A stretch of DNA of 64,000 nucleotides from CAWAQA01 sp963784065 (GCA_963784065.1 CAWAQA010000004.1:62001-126000); one strand, 5' to 3'; counted from the first letter of the stretch, positions 37,570 to 46,069 are shown. Notes: a model not told the origin generated them from the sequence alone. Numbers and translations: made by a program.

Positions 37570-38007
37570 CTAGCGGTTTCGGTCGCTGCGATCCCGGTCC
37601 CGGTCACCGGAATGCAGTATGGCAGTCAGCTTGGCGTGCTGGTCCGCCGTGAGCACCCGGCGCATGTGAACCAGCTGCAGGGCACGGGACTTGTTGAGCG
37701 CGGCGCGCGCTGCTTCGACAATGTCCACGTGCGCAAGCGTCGAGGTGTGATCGCCCTTGGCGACCAGGCGGTTGAACTCGGCTTCGGCCGAGTCCAGCGC
37801 CTCCTTCTGCTTACGTAGTGTCGGCAGATAGCTCTGGAAAATTTCCTCGAGCCGGATAACCTGCTCTTTCGTGAGGCCGAGCTCGCGCTGCACGTTTTCG
37901 GCCTGCCACCACTTGAAACGCTGGGCAGAAACCGAGCTCGACAGCACCAGCAAAATCACGGCGAGCACGGTGGCACACCGCTGGAAAGCGATTCGTGATG
38001 AATGCAT
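37570..38007 (-). CDS. Spy/CpxP-like periplasmic protein
   Basis: A 145-aa protein from ATG 38007 with a signal peptide ending VSAQ. The mature part is helical: ENVQRELGLTKEQVIRLEEIF, then QKEALDSAEAEFNRLVAKGD and LTADQHAKLTAIL. This resembles the LTxxQ-containing Spy/CpxP/CnrX-type periplasmic sensors and chaperones, which often accompany metal or solvent efflux systems. It is the first gene of the efflux operon, so it may sense stress or protect envelope proteins. The C-terminus is a charged D/R tail. Confidence 0.72.
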   Translation of the reverse strand: MHSSRIAFQRCATVLAVILLVLSSSVSAQRFKWWQAENVQRELGLTKEQVIRLEEIFQSYLPTLRKQKEALDSAEAEFNRLVAKGDHTSTLAHVDIVEAARAALNKSRALQLVHMRRVLTADQHAKLTAILHSGDRDRDRSDRNR

Positions 38008-38115
38008 GGCTAACTGATTGGTGTTACGACCGGGGTGCCTGCGACGTTTACTGCTATAGACGCAAACACATACGGTAACATGGCCCCGGCGGTCCCGTCG
38101 GCTTTTCTGGGTCAC

Positions 38116-38130
38116 TGGCACGTACTTTGC
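38116..38130 (+). promoter_or_regulatory. Sigma-54 (-24/-12) promoter
   Basis: TGGCAC at 38116-38121, a 5-bp spacer and TTGC at 38127-38130 match the RpoN consensus exactly, including the GG and GC dinucleotides 10 bases apart. Transcription should start near 38142, ahead of the ATG at 38180. Three EBP genes of the matching class are in this window (18169, 21083, 59680). Confidence 0.75.
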
Positions 38131-38179
38131 GCTATCCTTCTCATTCGCGGGGCATTTTTGCCCTGCAAGGGTGGTTCGT

Positions 38180-38431
38180 ATGAGACGTCTCGTGGTAGTC
38201 GTGGCGCTGCTCGGAATCGTGCTGATGGGATTGGGCGTGGCCGCGCAGGAGGGCTTTTCCCTCAGCGGCCGGCTGGGCGCCACGGACCAGGAGGCGCAGG
38301 AAGGGTATTTCGCGATCGACAGCCAGACGATGATCGTGGTCAAGCCGGGGAGCGAAATGCACGCGTTCCTGCGCGGCAAAGTCGGTCAGCGGATCCGGAT
38401 TACCGTCGAACCCGACCGGGAATCCGAATAG
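38180..38431 (+). CDS. Small exported protein behind a sigma-54 promoter
   Basis: An 83-aa protein from ATG 38180 (a GTG three codons earlier is possible). The N-terminus RRLVVVVALLGIVLMGLGVAAQ is a signal peptide. The mature part of about 60 residues (FSLSGRLGATDQEAQEGYFAID, TMIVVKPGSEMHAFLRGKVGQRI) looks like a compact beta-barrel, recalling small OB-like exported proteins. I recognise no family. The gene faces away from the efflux operon and converges on ispH with one base between stop codons. Confidence 0.65.
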   Translation: MRRLVVVVALLGIVLMGLGVAAQEGFSLSGRLGATDQEAQEGYFAIDSQTMIVVKPGSEMHAFLRGKVGQRIRITVEPDRESE

Positions 38432-38432
38432 T

Positions 38433-39614
38433 TCAGGGATTCGCCAGCTCGTCGAGCCGGCGAATCACGTCGCCCACCAGATTGTCCGGCGTGGATGCCC
38501 CGGACGTCAGCCCGATCGTCACCGGGCCGGCCGGCAGCCACCCGGACGTCACCACTTCTTCTTTCACGTCGATCGGCTTGTGCCGGATCTCGTTCGCCGA
38601 CAGCAGCCCGCCCGGGTCCGCAATGTGGAACGTGGGTATCTTCGCGGCGCAGATGCGCGCGAGATTGAACGTATTGCTGCTGTTGTACCCCCCGAGCACC
38701 ACCATCAGGTCGATCGGCGACTGGTCGAGCAGCGCCGTGACCGCGTCCTGCCGATCCTGCGTCGCGCTGCAAATCGTGTCGAACGCGCGGAATCGCGACG
38801 TCAACTCCGCCTCCCCGTACCGGTCCTGCATCGCCTGGCGGAACATCTCGCCGATCGCGAGTGACTCGGAGCTCAACATCGTCGTCTGGTTTGCACAGCC
38901 GACGCGCTGAAGATCGCGATCGGGGTGGAAGCCCGGCGACACCGCGTGCCTGAACCGATCGAGAAAGGCGGCGGCGTCACCGCCGCGGCGGATGTACTCG
39001 CACGCCACGCCCGCCTCGACGTGGTCCAGCACGACGAGGTAGTGGCCGTTCGCGGTGTTGAGCGCCTGGGAGGCGGTGGCCCGTGTCTCCTCATGGCGGT
39101 ATTTGCCGTGAATCACCGAGGTGAGCCCGTCGTGCGCGTAGCGCTTCACGTTCTTCCAGACATTCAGCACCGATCCGCACGTGGTATCGACCATCGTGCA
39201 GCCGCGGCTCTCGATCTGCTGGAGGAGCTCGATGGGCACGCCGAACGCCGGCAGGATGACCACGTCGTCCGGTGTCAGGGCGTCAATCGATTCGCCGGGA
39301 TCGGTCAGGAAGCGGATGCCCTGGGCGCGCAGTTGATCGTTGACGTGAGGGTTGTGGATGATCTCCCCGGTGAGGTGGACGGGACGATCGGGAAACCGCT
39401 TGCGCGCCTGATACGCGTAGTCCACCGCGCGGTCGACGCCGTAGCAGAAGCCGAACTCGCGCGCGAGATGCAGGGTAAGGCGGCCGGCCGCGTAATGGAA
39501 CCCGGCCTCCTTGACGCGCATGACGAGGGCGCTGTGGTAGCTCTCGGCCAGCACATGCGCGACCTCATGCTTGAGGTCGAGGCCCTTGCGGAAGATGAGG
39601 GGGCTTTGGGACAT
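38433..39614 (-). CDS. ispH: 4-hydroxy-3-methylbut-2-enyl diphosphate reductase
   Basis: ATG 39614 (MSQSPLIFRKGLDLKHEVAH) gives 393 aa; the frame upstream to 39647 enters a repeat. It is the long cyanobacterial/plastid-type IspH. The three Fe-S cysteines are in EFGFCYGVDRAV (Cys57), VDTTCGSVLNVW and FDTICSATQDRQ. TGEIIHNPHVND and the late GYNSSNTFNL and LTSGASTPDNLV motifs complete the active site. It makes IPP and DMAPP in the last MEP-pathway step. The frame is intact. Confidence 0.93.
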   Translation of the reverse strand: MSQSPLIFRKGLDLKHEVAHVLAESYHSALVMRVKEAGFHYAAGRLTLHLAREFGFCYGVDRAVDYAYQARKRFPDRPVHLTGEIIHNPHVNDQLRAQGIRFLTDPGESIDALTPDDVVILPAFGVPIELLQQIESRGCTMVDTTCGSVLNVWKNVKRYAHDGLTSVIHGKYRHEETRATASQALNTANGHYLVVLDHVEAGVACEYIRRGGDAAAFLDRFRHAVSPGFHPDRDLQRVGCANQTTMLSSESLAIGEMFRQAMQDRYGEAELTSRFRAFDTICSATQDRQDAVTALLDQSPIDLMVVLGGYNSSNTFNLARICAAKIPTFHIADPGGLLSANEIRHKPIDVKEEVVTSGWLPAGPVTIGLTSGASTPDNLVGDVIRRLDELANP

Positions 39615-39629
39615 CGACGAGTTCACGCT

Positions 39630-39712
39630 GCAATTGGCAGTCGGCAACCTGCAATCCGCGACGTCGGTGTTGACGCCTGCCGATCGATTCCCGACTGCTG
39701 AATTGAAGATTG
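39630..39712. repeat. Heptad array with inverted counterpart
   Basis: In-phase 7-base units GCAATTG, GCAGTCG, GCAACCT, GCAATCC run from 39630 to 39657. On the other strand, 39676-39712 reads in similar 7-base units such as GCAATCT and AGCAGTC, giving an inverted arrangement. A 12-base direct repeat CTGACGATGGCC follows between 39720 and 39755. The spacer between ispH and the anti-sigma gene has no other feature. Confidence 0.5.
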
Positions 39713-39768
39713 CAAGTCCAAACTGACGATGGCCGTCAGGCTGACGATGGCCAATCGAGGAGTGAAGA

Positions 39769-40347
39769 CTATTTCACTTCCCAGGCGCGCGGCGTCACGT
39801 CGTGCAGCGCGCGCAGCGCCGTCCCAGGGCCGGGGCTGTCCGACGCCATCTCGATCTGGCCGAGGAATTCGTCCTCGGAGAACGTCGTCGCGACGGCGCG
39901 CAGTCCCGCCGGCTGCGGGCCATCGATCGCACGCACGATGTCCGCGGCTGGAACGCCGGCCGTGCCGGGCATGTCGTGCGCCAGGTGTCCGGCGAGCAGG
40001 CCGATGACGAACGCGGCGGCCGCCGCCCCGGCAATCCAGCGCGTGGCTGGCCGCACGCGCAGCGGCGAGGGTTCCTGCGTATGGCCGGGGAACGCGATGA
40101 GGCGGCCAGGCCGGCCATCCTGCTCGAGACGGTGGAGGATTCGCGCCTGCTGGCGGGCGAGCCGCTCCGCCGGGAAGGCTGCATCCGCTTCCTGAACGGC
40201 CGCGTCGGACACTTCGTGCAGCAGCGCCGCCAGATCCGCCCGGCGCGCTTCACACGACGGGCAACCCGGCGCAGCGAGCGGGCCGCCACCGAGGCACAGC
40301 TCAATCAGCTGGTCGTCAGACAGGTGATTGTGAGCCTTCATCATCAT
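39769..40347 (-). CDS. Anti-sigma factor (single-pass, zinc-finger-like)
   Basis: A 192-aa protein whose ATG (40347) overlaps the sigma-factor stop (ATGA), a standard sigma/anti-sigma coupling. The N-terminus MMMKAHNHLSDDQLIELCLGG with a later C-P-S-C resembles the anti-sigma zinc-finger fold but has only part of the H-C-C set. A single membrane helix (WIAGAAAAAFVIGLLAGHL) lies at about 107-125, and the rest is periplasmic. It is expected to hold the ECF factor at the membrane. The assignment rests on position plus topology. Confidence 0.75.
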   Translation of the reverse strand: MMMKAHNHLSDDQLIELCLGGGPLAAPGCPSCEARRADLAALLHEVSDAAVQEADAAFPAERLARQQARILHRLEQDGRPGRLIAFPGHTQEPSPLRVRPATRWIAGAAAAAFVIGLLAGHLAHDMPGTAGVPAADIVRAIDGPQPAGLRAVATTFSEDEFLGQIEMASDSPGPGTALRALHDVTPRAWEVK

Positions 40348-40991
40348 TCTCGCTCCAGCAACCGCCGCAGCTTGCGGACGGCGCGGAACAGGTGGACGCG
40401 AACCGTCGCCTCGCTGAGGCCAAGCGCCTGGCTGACCTCGTGCGTGCTCTGCTCGGCCATCTGGCAGAGCGTGAACACTGTCCGCTGCCGCTCGGGCAGC
40501 TGGTCGACGGCCGCCGCAATCTGGCGCACCCGATCGGTCGATACGAGCCGATCCTCCGGGCTCGGATCCGGCGCCGACGGCTCAGTGGGCACCCCGTCCG
40601 GAGCCGTCGTCATCGGCAGCGACCATCGCAACCGGCGCACCCGCGATTTCCGCAGGTCCAGGCATCCATTCACCAGGATCCGCGTGAACCAGACCTCGAA
40701 GGGCAGGTCCTCCCTGTATGTCGTTATGTGCGTGAACACCTTGACGAAGGCGTCCTGCACCGCCTCATCGGCGTCGTGCGCGTCCCCGAGATAGCGATAG
40801 GCGATGCGCACGGCGCGCCGCTGCTGCAACCCCACGAGGTCCGCGAACCGCTCCCGGGCGACGTCGCGCTGGCCGGCCACGACGAGCGCCTTTATCTCGG
40901 CCGCCACCTGCGAGTCTTTCGACAACGCAAGCTGGTGCGCCGGACTTTCGCCGATCGGCGGACGCGCGGGCCGGGGAGGCGTTCTAGGCAT
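40344..40991 (-). CDS. ECF-type RNA polymerase sigma factor
   Basis: A 215-aa protein from ATG 40991, with an unusually long 40-residue N-terminal leader. Region 2 is AYRYLGDAHDADEAVQDAFVKVF and EVWFTRILVNGCLDLRK; region 4 is LPERQRTVFTLCQMAEQSTHEVSQALGL and SEATVRVHLFRAVRKLRRLL. It should direct polymerase to an envelope- or stress-related regulon under control of the adjoining anti-sigma factor. I could not find a convincing autoregulatory promoter upstream. The frame is intact. Confidence 0.9.
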   Translation of the reverse strand: MPRTPPRPARPPIGESPAHQLALSKDSQVAAEIKALVVAGQRDVARERFADLVGLQQRRAVRIAYRYLGDAHDADEAVQDAFVKVFTHITTYREDLPFEVWFTRILVNGCLDLRKSRVRRLRWSLPMTTAPDGVPTEPSAPDPSPEDRLVSTDRVRQIAAAVDQLPERQRTVFTLCQMAEQSTHEVSQALGLSEATVRVHLFRAVRKLRRLLERE

Positions 40992-41113
40992 CAATACGGC
41001 GAGACGGCCGGAGTGGTTTACAAAGTCCTAACATTCCCGAAATCGGCGTAACTCCAGCCGTAGCAGTGAGGGTAACTATACCTCAGTTCGCCCGCGAGCC
41101 CGGCGGCGGCAGG

Positions 41114-41143
41114 TTGACTTGCTTCCGACACGGCCGGTACGAT
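41114..41143 (+). promoter_or_regulatory. Sigma-70-type promoter for gatB
   Basis: TTGACT (41114-41119), an 18-bp spacer and TACGAT (41138-41143), 50 bases before the gatB ATG. The spacer length matches the promoters at 1522 and 5356. Confidence 0.5.
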
Positions 41144-41193
41144 TCACCTCTTTGTACGGCCGAGGCCCGGGCCAGGCCGCATGCGCTCCCCTC

Positions 41194-42639
41194 ATGAAAT
41201 ACGAACCGGTCATCGGGCTCGAGATACACGCGCAGTTGCAGACGCAGACGAAGGTCTTCTGCGGCTGCAGCACAGCTTTCGGCGCCCGGCCCAACTCGCA
41301 GGTCTGTCCCGTCTGCCTCGGCCTCCCCGGGGCCCTGCCCGTCCTCAACCGGCAGGCGGTCGATTACGCGATCAAGGCCGCCCTCGCGCTCGGCTGCGAC
41401 GTCCAGGAGGAATCGATCTTCGCCCGCAAGAACTATTTCTATCCGGACCTGCCGAAGGGCTACCAGATCTCGCAGTACGAGCGGCCGCTCGCGTTGCGCG
41501 GCGGCCTGCACATCTCGGTGGGCGGCGTCTCGACCTGGGTCGGGTTGACTCGCATCCACATGGAAGAGGATGCCGGCAAGTCGCTGCACGAAGGCTTTCC
41601 AGACTCCGGTCGCCGCACCTACGTGGATTACAACCGCAGCGGCGTCCCGCTCATCGAGATTGTGTCCGAGCCCGACATGCGGTCTGCCGGGCAGGCGGCG
41701 GAGTTCTTCTCCCGACTCCGCGACACCCTGGTGTGGCTCGGCGTCAACGACGGCAACATGGAGGAGGGCAGCCTCCGCTGCGACGCGAACGTGTCGGTCC
41801 GCCCGGCCGGGCAGGAGACGTTCGGCACCAAGGCGGAGGTCAAGAACGTCAACTCCTTCCGCTACCTGCACAAAGCGATTGAGTACGAGATCGAGCGGCA
41901 GATCGAGCTGCTGGACTCGGGCGGCCGGGTCGTGCAGGAGACGCGCCTGTTCGATTCCGCCACCGGCCGCACGCAATCGATGCGCAGCAAGGAAGAAGCG
42001 CACGACTATCGCTATTTCCCCGAGCCCGACCTGCCGCCGGTGGTCGTCGACGCGGCCCGCGTCGAGCGCGTGCGGGCGACGATGCCCGAGCTGCCGGAGG
42101 CGCGGCGCGAGCGGTTCGTGGCCGCGTACGGCATTCCCGAGTACGACGCCGGCGTGCTCACGCAGTCCGCGCCGCTGGCGGATTACTTCGAGCAGGTGGC
42201 CACCGGCGCGTCCAACCCGAAGGCGGCGAGCAACTGGATCATGGGCGAGCTGCTGCGCACACTCAACGAGCGCGGCACCGCGATCGCCGACGTGCCGCTC
42301 GCGCCGTCGGCGCTCGCCGGTCTGATCACCCTCATCGACAAGGGCACCATCAGCAGCTCCATCGCGAAGGACGTCTTTGCCCGGATGTTCGACTCGGGCC
42401 GTTCCGCCGACGAGATCGTCCGGGCCGAAGGGCTTGCACAGATTGGCGATGAATCGGCGCTCCTGGGCATCGTCCACGACGTCATCGGCCGGAATACGGA
42501 CGCCGTGGCGCAGTACCGGGCGGGAAAGAACCAGACGTTCGGGTTCCTCGTGGGTCAGGTGATGAAGGGCAGCAAGGGCAAGGCAAATCCGAAGATGGCC
42601 AACGAGCTGCTGAAGCGTGAGCTGGACAAGACGGGGTAG
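41194..42639 (+). CDS. gatB: Aspartyl/glutamyl-tRNA amidotransferase subunit B
   Basis: A 481-aa intact protein; ATG 41194 (MKYEPVIGLEIHAQLQTQTKVFC) gives the conserved N-terminus, whereas the frame upstream covers the promoter. VCPVCLGLPGALPVLN, KNYFYPDLPKGYQISQYE, RIHMEEDAGKS and YVDYNRSGVPLIEIVSEPD are GatB hallmarks, and a YqeY-like tail domain closes it. With GatA and GatC it converts Glu-tRNA(Gln) or Asp-tRNA(Asn) to the amidated form. Neither partner gene is in the window, so the operon is dispersed here. Confidence 0.95.
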   Translation: MKYEPVIGLEIHAQLQTQTKVFCGCSTAFGARPNSQVCPVCLGLPGALPVLNRQAVDYAIKAALALGCDVQEESIFARKNYFYPDLPKGYQISQYERPLALRGGLHISVGGVSTWVGLTRIHMEEDAGKSLHEGFPDSGRRTYVDYNRSGVPLIEIVSEPDMRSAGQAAEFFSRLRDTLVWLGVNDGNMEEGSLRCDANVSVRPAGQETFGTKAEVKNVNSFRYLHKAIEYEIERQIELLDSGGRVVQETRLFDSATGRTQSMRSKEEAHDYRYFPEPDLPPVVVDAARVERVRATMPELPEARRERFVAAYGIPEYDAGVLTQSAPLADYFEQVATGASNPKAASNWIMGELLRTLNERGTAIADVPLAPSALAGLITLIDKGTISSSIAKDVFARMFDSGRSADEIVRAEGLAQIGDESALLGIVHDVIGRNTDAVAQYRAGKNQTFGFLVGQVMKGSKGKANPKMANELLKRELDKTG

Positions 42640-42715
42640 GCTTCGGGCCGCCGGTGTCGCGCGCCAGGCGCCGGGCTTTCGCATCCGAACGCCGGACGCG
42701 GGGCTCCGACTCCAC

Positions 42716-42740
42716 GGCGCCGCGTCTCTGGCGCGGCGCC
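42716..42740. terminator. GC hairpin between gatB and ftsE
   Basis: A perfect 9-bp stem GGCGCCGCG / CGCGGCGCC around a 7-base loop, about 75 bases after the gatB stop and just before a TATACT element (42751-42756) that may be the ftsE -10 box. No T-tract follows. Confidence 0.5.
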
Positions 42741-42804
42741 TGAAGCCTGCTATACTTACTGCTCACCAACACAATTTGCGATCGACCCTGGGTGCACAGG
42801 CCGC

Positions 42805-43465
42805 GTGATCGAGACGCATCACCTCTCGAAGCTTTACAGCCGCGGTTTGTACGCGCTGCAGGACCTCTCGCTGTCGATTGAGAAGGGCGAATTCGTCTTC
42901 CTCACCGGCCCGAGCGGCGCCGGCAAGTCCACGCTCCTGCGGCTGCTGCTGATGCAGGACCGTCCGAGCGAGGGCGAGATCTTCGTCAACGGCTACAACC
43001 TCGCGACGCTGAAACCAAGCGAAGTCCAGGAATATCGCCGCGGCGTCGGGTTCGTGTTCCAGGACTTCAAGCTGATCCCGACACGGACTGTGGTCGAAAA
43101 CATCTCCTTTGTGCCGGAAGTGCTTGGCGTCCCCGCCGCGCAGCAACGCCGGCGGGCGTTCCAGGTGCTGAAATGGGTTGGGCTGCAGCACCGGATGAGC
43201 GCGTATCCGCGCGATCTCTCCGGCGGCGAGCAGCAGCGGATCGCGATCGCGCGCGCGCTCGTGAACGACCCGGCCCTGCTGCTCGCCGACGAGCCGACGG
43301 GCAATCTCGATCCCGATCTCTCACTCGAGATCATGAACCTGCTGCGCGAGGTCAACGCCGGCGGGAACGACCGTTCTCGTCGCCACGCACGACCGCGAGC
43401 TGATCCGGCTCGTCGGCCGCCGCACCATCACGCTCGACCAGGGACGCATCGTCGAAGTCGCATGA
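42805..43465 (+). CDS. ftsE: Cell-division ABC ATPase FtsE, one frame break
   Basis: GTG 42805 starts MIETHHLSKLYSRGLYALQDLSL. Walker A GPSGAGKST, Q-loop FVFQDFKLI, signature LSGGEQQR and Walker B LLLADEPTGNLD are intact. A one-base insertion in the G run near 43370 pushes the frame into FtsX; corrected, it reads TTVLVATHDRELIRLVGRR and ends TGA 43463-43465. That TGA overlaps the ftsX ATG (ATGA). FtsE with FtsX forms the division-site complex that activates peptidoglycan hydrolases. The uncorrected sequence gives an artificial 514-residue FtsE-FtsX fusion. Confidence 0.9.
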
Positions 43466-44349
43466 GGGCCATCGACTATGCCCTGCGGCAAGCCTGGGCG
43501 AGCCTGTGGCGCAGCCGCGCCTCGACCGCCTTCGCCGTCGTCGCGATCGCGCTCGCCATGACGGTGCTGGGAACGCTGCTGCTGCTGACGTCGAACGTGG
43601 AGCAGCTGTTGTCGGAGTGGACCGCGGCGGCCGAGTTCTCCGTGTACCTCCGCGACGACGCGACGTCGGAACAGCGCGGCGCGATCGAAGCGATGATTGA
43701 CCAGAGCGGATCGGCGGACGGACGGGAGTACATCTCGAAACCGCAAGCGCTCTCACGCTTCCGCCGGGATTTCGCGGAGCTCGCGTCGCTGACCGGAGGC
43801 TTCGACGAGAACCCGTTTCCGGCGTCGGTGGAAGTCCGGGTCCGGCCCGAGGCGGAGCGCGACGGACGGGCGGAGGCGCTGGTGAAGCGCGTGGCGGAGC
43901 TGCCTGGTGTCGCGGACGTGCGTTATGACCGCGAATGGCTCGGCCGGCTCGCGTCCGGTCTCGACGCGGCGCGTGGAGCAGGGCTGGCGCTGGCCCTCCT
44001 GATGGCGATCGCGGCGGCCATCACGGTGGCCGCGGTGGTGCGCCTGGGGCTTCACGCCCGCCGTGACGAAATCGAAATCATGAAGCTCGTCGGATCGCCG
44101 ATGTCATTCATAAGGGGTCCATTCGTGGCCGAGGGCCTGCTCCAGGGGGGACTGGGCGCGGTGCTGGCGCTGGCGCTCCTGTGGCTGGGGTTTGCCGTCG
44201 CCACGGCCTGGTGGGGCAGCCAACTGGCCGCGTTGCTGGACGGCTCGTCGTTGCGGTTCCTGCCCCTGCGCCTCGCGGCGCTCCTGGTGGCAGGTGGGAT
44301 GGCGGTCGGCGCCGCAGGCGGATTTGCCGCATCGCGCCATGCCGGGTAG
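43462..44349 (+). CDS. ftsX: Cell-division protein FtsX
   Basis: A 295-aa protein from ATG 43462. RAIDYALRQAWASLWRSRASTAFAVVAIALAM is the cytoplasmic start and first membrane helix. A periplasmic domain of about 120 residues follows (SVYLRDDATSEQRGAIEAMI), then three C-terminal helices with RRDEIEIMKLVGSPMSFIRGPF, the FtsX core. It forms the membrane half of the FtsEX complex. It directly overlaps ftsE and is followed by a separate promoter at 44392. Confidence 0.9.
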   Translation: MRAIDYALRQAWASLWRSRASTAFAVVAIALAMTVLGTLLLLTSNVEQLLSEWTAAAEFSVYLRDDATSEQRGAIEAMIDQSGSADGREYISKPQALSRFRRDFAELASLTGGFDENPFPASVEVRVRPEAERDGRAEALVKRVAELPGVADVRYDREWLGRLASGLDAARGAGLALALLMAIAAAITVAAVVRLGLHARRDEIEIMKLVGSPMSFIRGPFVAEGLLQGGLGAVLALALLWLGFAVATAWWGSQLAALLDGSSLRFLPLRLAALLVAGGMAVGAAGGFAASRHAG

Positions 44350-44391
44350 GGCCGCCACGCGCAGAAGTGTGCATGGTCATGGCGGGTCACG

Positions 44392-44420
44392 TTGACAGCC
44401 CTCGCGGGCGTGTTTACACT
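44392..44420 (+). promoter_or_regulatory. Sigma-70-type promoter for the 44439 gene
   Basis: TTGACA (44392-44397), a 17-bp spacer and TACACT (44415-44420), the best spaced sigma-70 element seen. The start point would be near 44427, leaving a leader of about 12 bases. Confidence 0.65.
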
Positions 44421-44438
44421 GAAAGGCACATCCTAGAT

Positions 44439-44750
44439 ATGCGTCTGTCGCGGAACCGTATGTCGCGCTTCCTGACCGACTCTCGCCCGCAGAGCGAGCC
44501 CGTTCTTCATTCCCTCACCAATTTCTACCGCGAGGAATTCGTCAAGTGCCAACGCTGCCTGGAACAGCAGCGCGAGTACTACTCGGAGGGCGCGATCAGC
44601 GACGTCGAGCAGGCCCTCACCCGCGTCATGTCGCAACTCGATCGACTGTGTACCAAGGCGGATGCCGACCAGGTTGTCAGCCGTCTCCTCCGACAATTCG
44701 ACGTCGTGACCGGGCTGTCAGCCTGGACCGATCCTCGCCAAATTAACTGA
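44439..44750 (+). CDS. Small conserved-looking helical protein
   Basis: A 103-aa protein; ATG 44439 lies just after the promoter, although the frame opens upstream to 44181 inside ftsX. It is helical and charged, with a C-x-x-C pair (EFVKCQRCLEQQREYYSEG) and a second cysteine (LDRLCTKADADQV). There is no membrane segment or signal peptide, so it is cytoplasmic. I recognise no family. It is followed at once by the glycerate kinase gene, so the two may share a transcript. Confidence 0.6.
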   Translation: MRLSRNRMSRFLTDSRPQSEPVLHSLTNFYREEFVKCQRCLEQQREYYSEGAISDVEQALTRVMSQLDRLCTKADADQVVSRLLRQFDVVTGLSAWTDPRQIN

Positions 44751-44791
44751 CCGCCGCCGTTTCCGACCTTCGACCAGACCTGCTCGCCATC

Positions 44792-46069
44792 GTGCGTGCC
44801 GCCCTGCGTGCGGCCGGCGCCGGCGCGCTCGTCCGCCGCGCCGTGAGCGATCCCGACCTGGCGGGTCCGCTGCGTTCCGCCTCCGCCGTGGATGTCATCG
44901 CGGCGGGCAAGGCGGCGCGACCCATGGTCGACGCCTTCACGGCGGCATGCCCGGTGCCGCTGCGCCGCGTCACGACGGCGACGGCGCCGGAAGCGGGCCA
45001 CCCGCTTCCCACAGAGGGCAGCGTGGCGGCAGCGCGGCGGGCGCTCGACGTGGCGCGTACGGCAGATCGCGACGGCCTGCTCGTCGTGCTGATCTCAGGC
45101 GGTGCGTCGGCGATGATGGCGCTTCCCGTCGACGGCCTGACGCTCGGAGAGAAGCAGCAGACCGTGCGGCTGCTGCTGATGCGCGGTGCTGACATCCACG
45201 AGCTGAACACCGTTCGCAAGCACCTGTCCGCGATCAAGGGGGGGCAGCTCGCCGCGGCGTCCCGGGCGCGCGTGGTCACGCTCGCCGTGTCCGACGTGAT
45301 TGGCGACGACCTCTCGATGATTGCCTCGGGTCCCACCGTACCGGACGCGACGACGTTTGCAGCCGCGCTGCAGGTCCTCGACGATCACGAGGGCCGCGGC
45401 AGCTATCCCCAGCCCATCGTCCAGCATCTCGAGCGCGGCGCCGCCGGCCTCGTGCCCGAGACGCCCAAGCCGGCCGACCCGCGGCTGTCGCATTCAACCG
45501 CACGTGTGATCGGGAATCGCTTCACCGCGGTGGACGGCGCCCGCGCCGCAGCCGAGGCGCTGGGCTATCGCGTGCACGTGATCGACGATCCGATCAGCGG
45601 GGAAGCCCGCACGGCCGGGGCGGCACTCGTTCAGACAGCACGCGCGGCGATGGATGCCGCTCCCCCTGGCGCCGAACGCCGCCCGACGGCCGGCGCTCGC
45701 GTCTGCGTGCTCGCGGCAGGCGAGACAACGGTGACGGTGACCGGGACGGGGAGGGGCGGCCGCAACCAGGAGCTCGCGCTGTCCATGCTGCCGCAGCTGC
45801 GCGCGCTCGGCGAGGACGTGATCGCGGCGAGCGTCGGCACCGACGGCATCGACGGTCCCACCGACGCCGCGGGTGCGCTCGTCGACTCGACGTCGGCCGC
45901 GCGCGCGGCCGAAGCGGGTCTCGTTGCCAGCGCCTATCTCGACGACAACAACACCTACGCGTTTTTTGCCGGCCTGCACGATCTGATTCGAACCGGACCG
46001 ACGGGGACCAACGTGGGAGACTTGCAGATTATCCTCATCAGTGGATCGTCCGGTCCACTCGGGCAGTAG
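44792..46069 (+). CDS. Glycerate 2-kinase (GckA/MOFRL type)
   Basis: A 425-aa frame from GTG 44792; homologues usually begin earlier and the open frame runs back to a CTG at 44747 just after a TAA, so the true start may be upstream. The N-terminal domain carries VDVIAAGKAARPMVDAF and LISGGASAMMALP; the MOFRL domain carries GRGGRNQELALSML and GTDGIDGPTDAAGA. These are the class III glycerate kinase hallmarks (glycerate to 2-phosphoglycerate). It links serine or glyoxylate metabolism to glycolysis. The frame is intact. Confidence 0.88.
   Translation: MRAALRAAGAGALVRRAVSDPDLAGPLRSASAVDVIAAGKAARPMVDAFTAACPVPLRRVTTATAPEAGHPLPTEGSVAAARRALDVARTADRDGLLVVLISGGASAMMALPVDGLTLGEKQQTVRLLLMRGADIHELNTVRKHLSAIKGGQLAAASRARVVTLAVSDVIGDDLSMIASGPTVPDATTFAAALQVLDDHEGRGSYPQPIVQHLERGAAGLVPETPKPADPRLSHSTARVIGNRFTAVDGARAAAEALGYRVHVIDDPISGEARTAGAALVQTARAAMDAAPPGAERRPTAGARVCVLAAGETTVTVTGTGRGGRNQELALSMLPQLRALGEDVIAASVGTDGIDGPTDAAGALVDSTSAARAAEAGLVASAYLDDNNTYAFFAGLHDLIRTGPTGTNVGDLQIILISGSSGPLGQ

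Noticed and set aside
39630..39760. Remnant insertion sequence
   Set aside because: No transposase frame, target duplication or terminal repeats; only short repeats.
40992..41075. ECF-type autoregulatory promoter upstream of the sigma gene
   Set aside because: GGAATG is present on the minus strand, but no matching -10 element at 15-17 bases could be found.
42805..44349. Single 514-aa FtsE-FtsX fusion
   Set aside because: The joining segment is arginine/histidine-rich nonsense; moving one base restores the FtsE end and a normal ATGA overlap with ftsX.
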